Origin: Ruminococcus sp. UNK.MGS-30
Lineage (GTDB): Bacteria > Bacillota > Clostridia > Oscillospirales > Ruminococcaceae
Direction: 5' to 3'
Length of the DNA: 64,000 nucleotides
Assembly (NCBI GenBank): GCA_000980705.1
Contig: LBCK01000003.1
Span: forward strand, 310,001-374,000
Below, piece by piece: positions 52,141 through 61,801 of the stretch. The stretch's first letter is position 1, and each line of letters opens with the position of its first letter. The translations under genes and the position numbers were made by a program. Under the pieces are notes generated by a model. That model was not told the DNA's origin, ran no database searches, and saw only the letters and a program-made list of their open reading frames with translations.

Positions 52141-54657
52141 ATGAGAAACAGCAATATCGCATCCACTGCGCTCTTATACCAGAACCGCACGGAACTGGAA
52201 CAGTTCATCCAGGAATACTGCCTTCCTGCACGCCGGGAGGACAGTTCGTGGCTGGTCATGATCCACACCAGCTGCCACACGCCGGAAGGTGCTGTTGCAA
52301 TTGCCAAGCACGTATCCGAACTTTTGCCGGATGCAAAAATTCTCGGCACAAGTGCATCTGCGGTCATCTATCACGGCAGCATATATGAGGACGGCTGCCT
52401 GCTGATCTTCACCCGGCTGCTCCATACACAAGTAAAGGTACAGCCTCTTTCCTTTGCCGACAAGACGCCCGGAGCGCTGGCAGAAGAGACTGCCGGACTG
52501 CTCACGCCGGACAGCAAGGCGATGTTTGCATTCTTCACCGATCAGTATATGCAGATGCAGCCATATCTCGACCGTCTGGAAGAGACCGGCGCAGATATTC
52601 CGGCTGCCGGCGGCATGATTACCAATAACTTATACGGCACATTTGCCTTTGACGAAAACGGCATTTATCACAACACGGCTCTGCTGGCGATTTTGAACAA
52701 TGAACAGCTCCGCACCTGGAGCGGCGCTGTCACCGGACTGGAGACATTCGGCGGCACACACCGCATTACCAAGTCCAATCACGATTACATTGCAGAGATC
52801 GAGCAGCAGCCGGCTGTACAGTGGTTCCAGAAGATGCTCCGGGAACTGCGCCATGCCAAAGACGACGGGCTGAGTGAAGATCTGCTGCTCCACTTTCCGC
52901 TCCGGCTGCAAAAGCCGGGCAATCCGGGACAGTTCATCCATTACTGCGAACCACGTGACCGCATCGAGACCTATTCCAACTGGCTGCCTCCGGGGACGGA
53001 ATTCCAAATGGCATACCTCAGCCCCATGACCGCAGCAGCAGAACTCCAGAAACAATGCAGCGAGCTGGAAACCACGCCCTGTGAAGTGATATTTACTTAC
53101 CCCGGAACACTTCACCGCATTGCCATGCAAAACTGCACAGAATGGGAACTGCGTGTCTTTCGCAGCTGCCGCATCTGCGGCGCATTCCTCTACGGAGAAA
53201 TCAGCAGAGCGGCACAGCACAACCAGGTATATGTGGGTGCGAACACGCTGTTCGGACTCTCCGCATCCAACCACGCATATCTTCCCATTGACTGGACTGC
53301 CCTGGAGGATCTGCAAACGCTGGATGCAGACTGGCACAACATCAATCAATATCTGGAACATATGCGTCAGAAAGCAGATCTGCCCTCGATCGCAAAGCAG
53401 ATTCAGTTGCAGGAGGCACTTCTGCAAAGCAATATGTTCTTCGACAAAGAAATGGAGCTGGATAATCTCGTGAAATTCAAATTTGATGACCGAAAACAGC
53501 GGTTCGACAAAATCTGTATGATTTCCATTGAAAAGGGAATTCTGATTTCCGGCCGCCGTGGTACAAAAGTTTGGAATCAGCTGATGCGGGAAAACATTCA
53601 GCAGATGATCCGCACACTGCATGATACAGAGCTGTCTTTTTACTTCAACGACACCTGGTCTTTCTTCTTTGCCGCCGGACCGGATTATCCGGACGACAAG
53701 TTCCTGGCGCAGGCAGAGCTGGCATTCCACGAATGCGGCTATTACTTCTGCAAGGAACTGAACATTACAGCTGTCAACATCTTCCATGTGGTCATCGGCG
53801 AAACCAACCTGCTGGAAAAGGTACAGCTTTGTATGTCCGCCGTGGCTGACCACAACGCACGTTTTTTCCTGTACAACAAGGACAACGCCGAGACCATGAA
53901 ACAGATGGACGAAAAGCTGCGCATGACCAACATCATCAGCGATGCCATTCTCTATGACCGTATCGTCCCCTACTTCCAGCCCATCCGGGACAACCGCACC
54001 CAGGAGATCACCAAGTATGAGGCGCTCATGCGGCTGTCGGACAAGGATCACAATATCTATGCGCCGGGACAGTTCCTGGAAATCGCCAAGGACTATCACC
54101 TGTATTTGCAGCTGTCCCAGCTGATGATACAAAAGGTGCTGGAACTGTTCCGGGATCGAAAGGAAACCGTTTTCCTCAACCTCTCCGCCTACGATATCAG
54201 TTCCTCTGCAAGTCGTTCCCTGCTGTACGACCTGCTCAGCGATCTGCCGCCCGGGGCGTGTGAGCGAATCACCTTTGAGATTCTGGAATCGGAAAAGATC
54301 CGGGATTTCAATGAAATGGTAGACTTCCTGAACGAGATCCGCAAGTTCGGCGTCAAGATCGCCATTGACGATTTCGGCGCAGGATTCTCCAACTTCACTG
54401 CAATCCTGCAAATCAATCCGGACTTCATCAAGATCGACGGCGACCTTATCATCAACTGCGATAAGGACCCGATGAAACAGCTTTGCCTACAGGCGATCTC
54501 CGATATCGCCAAAGGCATTAACGCCGAACTGATTGCCGAACACGTAGAGAACAGCGGCGAACAGCAGACGGTGGAATCCACCAACATCCAGTACACCCAG
54601 GGCTATTATTTTTCCAAGCCCCTGCCCTATCAGAATCTGGAACAGAAAAAGGAATAA
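52141..54657 (+). CDS. FIST sensor domain protein with EAL c-di-GMP phosphodiesterase domain
   Basis: This 838-residue protein has FIST N (about 25-215) and FIST C (about 220-375) ligand-binding domains, thought to bind small molecules such as amino acids. A middle region (about 420-590) resembles a degenerate GGDEF fold without the motif. The C-terminal EAL domain (about 600-830) keeps YEAL (626-629), Asn680, Glu713/716, DD (743-744), Lys764, Glu796 or Glu800, and Gln820. It should therefore be an active phosphodiesterase. It shares a promoter with the PBP1-GGDEF gene, so synthesis and breakdown are co-expressed. No membrane segments are seen. Confidence 0.88.
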   Translation: MRNSNIASTALLYQNRTELEQFIQEYCLPARREDSSWLVMIHTSCHTPEGAVAIAKHVSELLPDAKILGTSASAVIYHGSIYEDGCLLIFTRLLHTQVKVQPLSFADKTPGALAEETAGLLTPDSKAMFAFFTDQYMQMQPYLDRLEETGADIPAAGGMITNNLYGTFAFDENGIYHNTALLAILNNEQLRTWSGAVTGLETFGGTHRITKSNHDYIAEIEQQPAVQWFQKMLRELRHAKDDGLSEDLLLHFPLRLQKPGNPGQFIHYCEPRDRIETYSNWLPPGTEFQMAYLSPMTAAAELQKQCSELETTPCEVIFTYPGTLHRIAMQNCTEWELRVFRSCRICGAFLYGEISRAAQHNQVYVGANTLFGLSASNHAYLPIDWTALEDLQTLDADWHNINQYLEHMRQKADLPSIAKQIQLQEALLQSNMFFDKEMELDNLVKFKFDDRKQRFDKICMISIEKGILISGRRGTKVWNQLMRENIQQMIRTLHDTELSFYFNDTWSFFFAAGPDYPDDKFLAQAELAFHECGYYFCKELNITAVNIFHVVIGETNLLEKVQLCMSAVADHNARFFLYNKDNAETMKQMDEKLRMTNIISDAILYDRIVPYFQPIRDNRTQEITKYEALMRLSDKDHNIYAPGQFLEIAKDYHLYLQLSQLMIQKVLELFRDRKETVFLNLSAYDISSSASRSLLYDLLSDLPPGACERITFEILESEKIRDFNEMVDFLNEIRKFGVKIAIDDFGAGFSNFTAILQINPDFIKIDGDLIINCDKDPMKQLCLQAISDIAKGINAELIAEHVENSGEQQTVESTNIQYTQGYYFSKPLPYQNLEQKKE

Positions 54658-54676
54658 GGCAAACTTTATAGAAACG

Positions 54677-54737
54677 AAAACTGGCTGCTGCACCTTTATA
54701 TGGTGCGGCAGCCAGTTTGCTTTATGGTTTTGTTTTA
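54677..54737. terminator. Bidirectional terminator between the EAL gene and lepA
   Basis: AAACTGGCTGC...GCACC and GGTGC...GCAGCCAGTTT arms (54677-54695 and 54701-54719) form a long stem with T-rich sequence on the plus-strand side and U residues on the minus-strand side. Confidence 0.8.
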
Positions 54738-54741
54738 AGTT

Positions 54742-56547
54742 TTAATCATCACTATCCAGTTTCAGCACGCTCATAAATGCCTCCTGCGGCACTTCTACTG
54801 AACCGAGCTGACGCATCCGCTTTTTGCCCTCTTTCTGCTTTTCCAGCAGCTTTTTCTTACGGGTGATGTCACCGCCGTAGCATTTCGCCAGAACGTCCTT
54901 GCGCATTGCCTTGATGGTCTCTCTGGCAATGACCTTGCCGCCGATGGCAGCCTGTACCGGCACCTCGAACAGCTGCCGTGGGATGTTCTCCTTCAGCTTT
55001 TCCACGATCTTTCTGGCACGCTCATACGCTTTGTCGGTATGGATGATAAACGACAGCGCATCGACGATCTCGCCGTTCAGCAGTACATCCAGCTTTACCA
55101 GCTTGGATTCCATGTAGTCGCTCAGCTCATAGTCGAAGGACGCATAGCCACGGGTACGGGATTTCAGCACATCGAAGAAATCGTAAACGATCTCATTCAG
55201 CGGCAGTACATAGTGGAGCGATACACGGGTATCGTCCAGGTACTGCATATTCACAAACACGCCACGGCGGTTCTGACAGAGTTCCATAACATTTCCCACG
55301 AAGTCTGCCGGTGTCAGAATTTCCGCCTTGACCATTGGCTCTTCCGCCTTGGCAATTACTGCCGGGTCGGGATAATTGGTGGGGTTGTCGATATACTGCA
55401 CCTCGCCGTTTGTCAGTGTGACACGGTAAATAACCGACGGCGCTGTGGTAATCAGATCCAGGTTGTACTCCCGTTCCAGACGCTCCTGGATGATCTCCAT
55501 GTGGAGCAGTCCCAGGAATCCGCAGCGGAAACCAAAGCCCAGCGCAATGGAGGTCTCCGGTTCAAAGGTAAGGGACGCATCGTTCAGCTGCAATTTTTCC
55601 AGCGCATCCCGGAGATCACCGTACTTTGCGCCGTCTGCCGGATAGATACCGGAGAATACCATAGGGTTGACCTTGCGGTAACCCGGCAGCGGCTCTGCAC
55701 AGGGACGGTCAGCGTGTGTAACCGTATCGCCCACACGGGTGTCTCCGATGCTCTTGATGGATGCGGAAAGATAGCCGACTTCGCCGGCACGCAGCACGCC
55801 CTCATTCACCAGCGTGTTGGTGGTCATATAGCCAGCCTCCACGATGGTAAATTCCGAGCCGGTCGCCATCAGCTTAATGGTATCGCCGACCTTTACCGTA
55901 CCCTGTTTTACCCGGATATAGATGACAACGCCCTTGTATGCGTCATAGTAGCTGTCGAAGATCAGCGCCTGGAGCGGTGCATCCGGGTCGCCCTTTGGTG
56001 CAGGGATGTCCGTCACGATCTTCTCCATGACCGACTCAATGTTGATGCCTGCCTTTGCAGAGATACGGGGTGCATCCTCTGCCGGAATGCCGATCACATT
56101 TTCGATCTCCTCGCAGACACGGTCCGGGTCAGCCGCCGGCAGGTCGATCTTGTTGACTACCGGCACGACCTCCAGGTCATGCTCAATGGCAAGGTATGTA
56201 TTTGCCAGCGTCTGCGCCTCGATTCCCTGGGAGGCGTCTACCACCAGAATCGCACCCTCACAGGCAGCAAGGCTGCGGGAGACCTCATAGTTAAAGTCAA
56301 CGTGTCCCGGCGTGTCGATCAGATTGAACACATAGGTCTCGCCGTCCTTGGCACGATAATTCAGCCGAACTGCACGAGCCTTAATGGTGATGCCACGTTC
56401 CCGTTCAATATCCATATTGTCCAGGATCTGGTCTTCCATATCACGCTTGGCAACCGTATAGGTCTGTTCCAGGATACGGTCAGCCAGAGTTGATTTTCCG
56501 TGGTCAATATGAGCGATAATACAAAAATTGCGGATATGTTCCATCAT
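54742..56547 (-). CDS. lepA: Elongation factor 4 (LepA), ribosome back-translocase
   Basis: The 601-residue GTPase has G1 [14 protein letters not shown]3 DTPGHVDF, and G4 NKIDLPAAD, plus the LepA-specific C-terminal domain (GQALVKYGG-like [26 protein letters not shown]). It acts on stalled or mistranslocated ribosomes. The first of two adjacent ATG codons is chosen from the GGGAGG spacing. It has a perfect sigma-A promoter 54 bases upstream. Confidence 0.97.
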   Translation of the reverse strand: MMEHIRNFCIIAHIDHGKSTLADRILEQTYTVAKRDMEDQILDNMDIERERGITIKARAVRLNYRAKDGETYVFNLIDTPGHVDFNYEVSRSLAACEGAILVVDASQGIEAQTLANTYLAIEHDLEVVPVVNKIDLPAADPDRVCEEIENVIGIPAEDAPRISAKAGINIESVMEKIVTDIPAPKGDPDAPLQALIFDSYYDAYKGVVIYIRVKQGTVKVGDTIKLMATGSEFTIVEAGYMTTNTLVNEGVLRAGEVGYLSASIKSIGDTRVGDTVTHADRPCAEPLPGYRKVNPMVFSGIYPADGAKYGDLRDALEKLQLNDASLTFEPETSIALGFGFRCGFLGLLHMEIIQERLEREYNLDLITTAPSVIYRVTLTNGEVQYIDNPTNYPDPAVIAKAEEPMVKAEILTPADFVGNVMELCQNRRGVFVNMQYLDDTRVSLHYVLPLNEIVYDFFDVLKSRTRGYASFDYELSDYMESKLVKLDVLLNGEIVDALSFIIHTDKAYERARKIVEKLKENIPRQLFEVPVQAAIGGKVIARETIKAMRKDVLAKCYGGDITRKKKLLEKQKEGKKRMRQLGSVEVPQEAFMSVLKLDSDD

Positions 56548-56600
56548 ATTGTTCTCTCTTCCTCCCAGAGTTTCATTCGAATCAAATTATGCCATGTTAT

Positions 56601-56629
56601 ATTATAATGTTTTTTCAAAAGATTGTCAA
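56601..56629 (-). promoter_or_regulatory. Perfect consensus sigma-A promoter for lepA
   Basis: On the minus strand TTGACA (56624-56629) and TATAAT (56601-56606) have a 17-base spacer. Confidence 0.85.
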
Positions 56630-56651
56630 GAGCAGTGTTTTCTTGTCTCTG

Positions 56652-57521
56652 TTATTCCTTTACCAGTCCATGCAGGAAATCCGCCTCTGCCTGGTTGCAG
56701 CGTCTGCCGTTTTCGCTGTACAGGTTCAGATGGAACACGTGGCTGTCCGACGGGACACCCTCGCCGTATTCCGCATAGACAAACGGTACACCCAGCGTTT
56801 CCAGCTTTTTCTTCATTGGCGCTGTGTGCGGCCGCAGACCATCGTTGACGCTGGTCATCACATATGCCGCCGGGAAACTGTCGTTCATGTAATCCAGCAC
56901 CTGTTCCAGCAGTTTTTTCTGTGCCGCCGGCGTTTCGTGGGTGTAGTTTCCGATGTGGTCATTATCCATGGACATATCATAAATGCCGCAGTTCAGCGCA
57001 ACGCCGTCCGGCAGCTGGTCATAGGTGCAGAAGTCCAGCTGTTCCCGGTATGCCGGATTGCCTGCCAGAATGCAGTACTGGCTCACCAGCTGCGCCCCGG
57101 CAGAGTCGCCCACCATAAACCAGTGCTTGTTCCGGGTGAACTTTTCCCGGTTTTCCAGCGACCAGCGCACCACCCGGCACACATCCTCGATCGCCGCCGG
57201 ATAGGAATACTCCGGCGCAAGGCGATAGTCGCAGTCTACCACAACAAATCCCAGCTGCGCCATATGCGCACAATAAAAACGGTAAAGTTCCTTGTCCCCG
57301 TAAAACCAGCCGCCGCCGTGAATGCTGATGAGCAACGGCAGCGTGTCCCCTGCATTCTTCGGACGATACACATTCAGCGTATGCGCCGCCAGTCCATCCT
57401 CTGCATAGGCGATCTGGCAGAACTGTTCCACGTCCTCCGGCATGGTCAGCCCCTTGTCACGCTGCACATCCGATTTTGCCCAGGCGATGCGGTTTTCCTG
57501 TATTTCCTTTGGTATTGTCAT
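56652..57521 (-). CDS. Alpha/beta hydrolase, HSL-type esterase
   Basis: The 289-residue protein has the oxyanion motif HGGGW, nucleophile GDSAG, Asp in VNDGLRP and His in DSHVFHLN, the hormone-sensitive-lipase (family IV) layout. There is no signal peptide, so it is probably a cytosolic esterase or deacetylase; the substrate is unknown. It lies 12 bases after another alpha/beta hydrolase on the same strand, with AGGAGG before the ATG. Confidence 0.88.
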   Translation of the reverse strand: MTIPKEIQENRIAWAKSDVQRDKGLTMPEDVEQFCQIAYAEDGLAAHTLNVYRPKNAGDTLPLLISIHGGGWFYGDKELYRFYCAHMAQLGFVVVDCDYRLAPEYSYPAAIEDVCRVVRWSLENREKFTRNKHWFMVGDSAGAQLVSQYCILAGNPAYREQLDFCTYDQLPDGVALNCGIYDMSMDNDHIGNYTHETPAAQKKLLEQVLDYMNDSFPAAYVMTSVNDGLRPHTAPMKKKLETLGVPFVYAEYGEGVPSDSHVFHLNLYSENGRRCNQAEADFLHGLVKE

Positions 57522-57533
57522 TTTCGATTCCTC

Positions 57534-58460
57534 CTATTTGGACTGCCACGCATCCAGCGTTTCCAGCACGTCCTGGTACACCAGCGATTTTTCTGTTTCG
57601 TTCAATATCTCGTGCCGCATTCCCGGAAACAGCCGGGACGACACGTTCTGATAGCCCACCTGCCGCAGCAGCTGTGCCGCCTGGGCAAACTTTTCATCAT
57701 TTCCCCGGCACGGGTCATCTGCCCCGGAAAGAAACCGGATGGGCAGTTCCGGCTTTGTCACACGCCATTCCGTTTCGCTGTACGCCGTGCGGAGCAGGTA
57801 CAACAGTGCCTCATAGCCGTTCAGCGTAAAGCAGAACGTGCAGAGCGGATCTGCATTGTACGCATCTACCACAGCCGGATCGCTGCAGATCCAGGCATTG
57901 TCCCTGCCCTCATCCCGGAACGGTTTCTGGAATCCGGAAAAGACAGCATCCGCCAGCCGCTTGCTCTGGTAGGATGCGCCCTTTTTCTTTGCCAGCACTG
58001 CCCGGACACGTTCTCCCAGTTCCAGCCCGAAAGCAGCGCTGGGAGAGCCGCAGACAAACACGCCGTCCGGCACATCCGGATAGCGTTTCAGATAACAGCG
58101 TACTGCCAGGGAACCCATGCTGTGTCCGAACAGGTACAGCGGCAGTTCCGGGTACTGTTCCCGTATCCAGCGTGTCACCTGGTACAGATCGGACACCAGC
58201 GCCGGACCGCCGTCCGGATAAAAGTATCCCAGATCCTCCGTCTGACGCACACTGCCGCCGTGGCCACGGTGATCGTGTATCACACACACATAGCCGTGAT
58301 CTGCCATCTCCTGCAAAAACGGAAGATAGCGTTCCTTATGTTCGCACATCCCATGAGCGACCTGGAAAACCGCCCGTGGCGGTTTCTGCTCCGGCAGCAC
58401 CAGCAGTCCCTGGAGCAACAGGCGGTCGTGGTGGGATTCCAGTGTAAATTTCTGTATCAT
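57534..58460 (-). CDS. Alpha/beta hydrolase, lysophospholipase/monoacylglycerol-lipase-like
   Basis: The 308-residue protein has AHGMCEHKERY, HDHRGHGGS, nucleophile GHSMGS, Asp in SGADDPC and His in MRHEIL, the pattern of lysophospholipase-like hydrolases. No signal peptide is present. It forms a two-gene operon with the HSL-type esterase and has AGAGGAG before the ATG. A joint role in lipid or glycan ester turnover is possible but unproven. Confidence 0.88.
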   Translation of the reverse strand: MIQKFTLESHHDRLLLQGLLVLPEQKPPRAVFQVAHGMCEHKERYLPFLQEMADHGYVCVIHDHRGHGGSVRQTEDLGYFYPDGGPALVSDLYQVTRWIREQYPELPLYLFGHSMGSLAVRCYLKRYPDVPDGVFVCGSPSAAFGLELGERVRAVLAKKKGASYQSKRLADAVFSGFQKPFRDEGRDNAWICSDPAVVDAYNADPLCTFCFTLNGYEALLYLLRTAYSETEWRVTKPELPIRFLSGADDPCRGNDEKFAQAAQLLRQVGYQNVSSRLFPGMRHEILNETEKSLVYQDVLETLDAWQSK

Positions 58461-58528
58461 AGCATCTCCTCTCTGGTATTGCCGCAGTCATATGCGTGCA
58501 GAAATGTTCCGAATCAGCTTATATTATT

Positions 58529-58557
58529 AGTATACCCGAAAAACAGGGAAATGTCTA
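58529..58557 (-). promoter_or_regulatory. Promoter of the two-hydrolase operon
   Basis: On the minus strand TAGACA (58552-58557) and TATACT (58529-58534) have a 17-base spacer. Confidence 0.6.
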
Positions 58558-58637
58558 TTCGAATCTGTGAAATGTTTATGGCAGCATCTTCCAAATTCAA
58601 ATTTGTTCGCAGAAAAATGAAATACCGCCGCTTTTCG

Positions 58638-58666
58638 TTGCAATTTCGACAAAGATATGCTATAAT
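58638..58666 (+). promoter_or_regulatory. Sigma-A promoter for cobT
   Basis: TTGCAA (58638-58643) and TATAAT (58661-58666) are 17 bases apart. Only about 40 bases separate it from the cobT ATG, which leaves no room for a cobalamin riboswitch. Confidence 0.8.
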
Positions 58667-58706
58667 AGATACATCTCATATATCACGTTGAAAGGAACTG
58701 TCATCT

Positions 58707-59759
58707 ATGCTGACAAAATTGCTAGAAACCATACGGCCGCTGGATGAAAATGCCATGGAAAGCGCCCGTCTGCACTGGGACGCCATTGCAAAGCCGCTGC
58801 ATAGTCTGGGACGGCTGGAAGATATGATCGTACAGCTTGCCGGCATCTGCGAAAATCCCGTGCCTGCCCCACGCAAAAAAGCGGTGCTGATCTTCTGCGC
58901 CGACAACGGCATTGTTGCCGAGGGTGTGACCCAGACCACGCAGGACGTGACTGCCGCCGTTACGCAAAACTTTGCCAAAGGAATTGCATCCGTCAATGCG
59001 CTGTCCCGTATCTGCGGCGCAGAGGTATTCCCGGTGGATATCGGCGTTGCACAGGCGCTGGACTGCCCCGGTGTGCTGAACCGCAAGGTCGCCTTCGGCA
59101 CGCAGAACTTTGCCCACGGTCCCGCCATGCGCCGGGATGAGGCAGAACAGGCGGTCTGTACCGGCATCGACCTGGTACAGGAAAAAGCGGCGGAGGGATA
59201 TAACCTTATCGTTACCGGCGAAATGGGAATCGGAAACACCACTACTTCCAGCGCCGTTTTCTCTGTGCTGCAGGGCTTGCCGCCGGAGCAGGTCACAGGA
59301 CGTGGGGCTGGCTTATCCGAGGCTGGATTGCAGCATAAGATCCAGGTGATCTCCCGTGCCGTCGCAGCGCTCCAGCCAGACCCCGGCGATGTGCTGGACG
59401 TGCTTTCCAAGGTCGGCGGGTTCGACGTCTGCGGCATGATGGGCGCATTTCTGGGCGGAGCGATCTGCCGGGTGCCGGTGCTGGTGGATGGATTCATTTC
59501 CGCAGTTGCGGCAAACTGCGCCGTCCGGCTCTGCCCGGCGTGCCGGGACTATATCTTCGCCTCCCACTGTTCCAAGGAGCCAGCCGGAAAAATGGCGCTG
59601 GACGCACTGCATCTGCGTGCCTATCTGGACTGTGAAATGTGCCTGGGCGAAGGAACAGGCGGCGTGATCGCTGCAAAGCTGTTCGACTTTGCCCTTGCCG
59701 CCTATGACGAGATCGCCGGATTTGATGCCGTCGGCATTGACCCCTATCAGCCGCTGTGA
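58707..59759 (+). CDS. cobT: Nicotinate-nucleotide--dimethylbenzimidazole phosphoribosyltransferase
   Basis: The 350-residue protein has the CobT motifs: LGRLEDMIVQLAGI, CADNGIVAEGVTQT, TGEMGIGNTTT, AGLSEAGLQHK, and EGTGGVIAAKLFDFAL with the catalytic Glu. It makes alpha-ribazole phosphate (or an analogue) for the lower ligand of cobamides. No cobU, cobS, cobC or transporter is in the window, so it may work in salvage or with genes elsewhere. It is followed after ten bases by an unrecognised protein. Confidence 0.95.
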   Translation: MLTKLLETIRPLDENAMESARLHWDAIAKPLHSLGRLEDMIVQLAGICENPVPAPRKKAVLIFCADNGIVAEGVTQTTQDVTAAVTQNFAKGIASVNALSRICGAEVFPVDIGVAQALDCPGVLNRKVAFGTQNFAHGPAMRRDEAEQAVCTGIDLVQEKAAEGYNLIVTGEMGIGNTTTSSAVFSVLQGLPPEQVTGRGAGLSEAGLQHKIQVISRAVAALQPDPGDVLDVLSKVGGFDVCGMMGAFLGGAICRVPVLVDGFISAVAANCAVRLCPACRDYIFASHCSKEPAGKMALDALHLRAYLDCEMCLGEGTGGVIAAKLFDFALAAYDEIAGFDAVGIDPYQPL

Positions 59760-59769
59760 GGAGATGCTT

Positions 59770-61701
59770 ATGAAATACCAGACTACCAATTTACAGCCGA
59801 TCAAACGCTATCCCACCTATCAGTTTCACGCCGACACCGCACAGAAGAAACTTCCCGTTTCACAGGTGTTCTGCATCTGTGTGCTGGAAACGCTGCGGTG
59901 GCTGCGCAGCCGCCTGCAAAAGTTCGACAGCCTGCCGGCAGACATCTGCACCCCGAAGCCGGAAAACTACGCCGATTTTTCCACGGAGCAACTGCATTCG
60001 TTCAGCTTTTCCATGGGCATCCACGTGGACGTGCTTTACCTGGAAAACCGTGGACTGTGGTCGTTCCATCTGTCTGAACCGGATGCCGGTGCCAACCTCG
60101 GCACACCCAGAGAACGTGCCGCAGTCAACGGCAGAATCTTTGAGACGGACATCTCTTTTCTGATGCACAAGGAACGTGTCGAAGTAGGTATCCGCACCAT
60201 CTGCTCTGAGCCGTCTGACAGCAGCGCACCCTGTGAGGTGTTCCGTCCCATGGTGGTTCGGGCGCTGGCACAGAACCCCAATGTAGGGTTTGTCCAGAAC
60301 GGTTTTGTGCTGGACGGAAAGCACATGGAAATCAACGCTAAGGGTGACTTCGCCCACTTTGCCGCACTGTACCAGGCTGCCGATTTTGATATGCCGCTGA
60401 TCGTCATTGCAGACAGCGGCACAGCACAGAAAACGCTTTCCCTGGATGCGCTGAACATTCCCGACAAGTCCACGCTTTCGCTGCGCTCCACGCAGAACGA
60501 CCTGCTGCATTTTTCCGGACGGAACGTCCAGATGAACGAGGCAACTTCCGAGATCACCAAGGAGATGCACATTCCGCCCAATCGGCGACTCAAACGGATG
60601 ACCGGCATGAACCGGGCAGATGCCGAGAAAACGGAAAGTGCAGGTTCTGGTCTCACAGAGAAACTGCCGGTATTCCCCTATGAAGATCTGGCGGAAAAAC
60701 TGCTGGGATACGGCGCAGTTTGTTTTGTGGCGCAGCGCTGTCTGGAAGAGTTTTCCCGGAAGTTCAAGCTGTCGCTCCGAAACGGAGACTTCCTCATTCT
60801 CCGCCACGGCAGCCCGGCAGAGCGGTTTTCCTACGGGCAGTATGAAAAGCAGATGGAGGACTTTGCACGAAAGCGCAAGCAGGAACTGCGCCAGATGCTT
60901 TTGCGCAGCGCCTTTTCGTTCGGGGACATCCTGTTCTACTCCGATGCCAAAATCACAGCACTCCAGGAAAACCAGAAAGAGACCCTCTCCCTGGAAGAAC
61001 GCTGCCGCATCTTACAGCAGGAAAACGAGGAACTGAAAAAACAGGCCCGGGAATTCACCCAGCAAAACGCCGATATGCGCATGAACAGTGAAAAGCTCCG
61101 CACCACCCAAAAGCAGCTGCGCACTGCGCAGGACGATCTGGACGGCATGAAAACATACTGCGAGACGCTCCGCCGGGAACAGCAGGAACGGGAAAGCGCC
61201 TATCAGCAGGCGGCAGAGCGAGTCAACTTTTATCGGCAAAAGGCAGACCTGGCGGCATCTTTCCCCACTGAAAAGGACGCCATTCTTTCATGGGCAGAGA
61301 AACAGTTCTCCAAAAACATTCTCTTTACCCAGCGTGCCAGAAACAGCCTGCGCAAATTCGACGGAAAGCCGGACTGTGCCATTATCTGCGACGGCATCCT
61401 CTACCTGGATGCCTACGCCCGGTTTCGCCAGGGCAGCCTGGACAGTGAGACCTTTGCCCTGTACAGCGAGCGCTACTGCTGGAACATCACGTTCTGCGGC
61501 GCAGAGGCGCTGCGGGTGTACAACCACGACTATCTGGCGCAGACCGCCGACGGGAAAAAGTATCTGCTGAATATGCACATCAAGTACGGCGTAAAAGTCC
61601 AGGAACTGGTGCGCATCTACTTCTGCTGGGACGATGCCCTGCAAAAAGTCATTCTGGGATATCTCCCCGACCATCTGCCGACATTGAAAGACCCTACATA
61701 A
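59770..61701 (+). CDS. Unrecognised protein with central coiled coil
   Basis: I do not recognise this 643-residue protein. It has no signal peptide or membrane segment. The first 290 residues look globular, with mixed strand and helix, and include a MHIPPNRRLKRM loop. A second globular part spans about 300-400 and a Glu/Gln/Lys-rich coiled coil about 400-510. A C-terminal globular domain follows, with SWAEKQFSKNILFTQRARNSLRKFDGK and a closing ELVRIYFCWDDALQKVILGY, which recalls RelE-like toxin folds only in its hydrophobic pattern. The ATG at 59770 is chosen because GAGGAG lies six bases upstream; another ATG two codons earlier abuts that site. It is co-transcribed with cobT and ends in the terminator. 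Confidence 0.85.
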   Translation: MKYQTTNLQPIKRYPTYQFHADTAQKKLPVSQVFCICVLETLRWLRSRLQKFDSLPADICTPKPENYADFSTEQLHSFSFSMGIHVDVLYLENRGLWSFHLSEPDAGANLGTPRERAAVNGRIFETDISFLMHKERVEVGIRTICSEPSDSSAPCEVFRPMVVRALAQNPNVGFVQNGFVLDGKHMEINAKGDFAHFAALYQAADFDMPLIVIADSGTAQKTLSLDALNIPDKSTLSLRSTQNDLLHFSGRNVQMNEATSEITKEMHIPPNRRLKRMTGMNRADAEKTESAGSGLTEKLPVFPYEDLAEKLLGYGAVCFVAQRCLEEFSRKFKLSLRNGDFLILRHGSPAERFSYGQYEKQMEDFARKRKQELRQMLLRSAFSFGDILFYSDAKITALQENQKETLSLEERCRILQQENEELKKQAREFTQQNADMRMNSEKLRTTQKQLRTAQDDLDGMKTYCETLRREQQERESAYQQAAERVNFYRQKADLAASFPTEKDAILSWAEKQFSKNILFTQRARNSLRKFDGKPDCAIICDGILYLDAYARFRQGSLDSETFALYSERYCWNITFCGAEALRVYNHDYLAQTADGKKYLLNMHIKYGVKVQELVRIYFCWDDALQKVILGYLPDHLPTLKDPT

Positions 61702-61755
61702 GAACACGCTCCCGGTTTCCAGGCATAACGGAAACCGGGAGCGTGTTCTATTTTG
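61701..61755. terminator. Strong bidirectional terminator with a 20-bp perfect stem
   Basis: 61701-61720 pairs perfectly with 61730-61749 around a nine-base loop, followed by TATTTT. Its first base is the last base of the stop codon of the upstream gene. It serves convergent transcripts. Confidence 0.85.
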
Positions 61756-61801
61756 GAAAGGTTCAACAGCGTACAAACTCCGTGCAGTGCTGCCTTTCGG
61801 T

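Noticed and set aside
52630..54411. A 593-codon frame antisense to the FIST-EAL gene
   Set aside because: The EAL catalytic residues are all in order on the plus strand, so the antisense frame is a shadow.
56589..58691. A 700-codon plus-strand frame across the two hydrolase genes
   Set aside because: Both minus-strand hydrolases have complete catalytic motifs; the opposite frame is Cys/His/Arg-rich and matches nothing.
58667..58706. Cobalamin riboswitch in front of cobT
   Set aside because: Only about 40 bases separate the -10 box from the start codon and the B12 box is absent.
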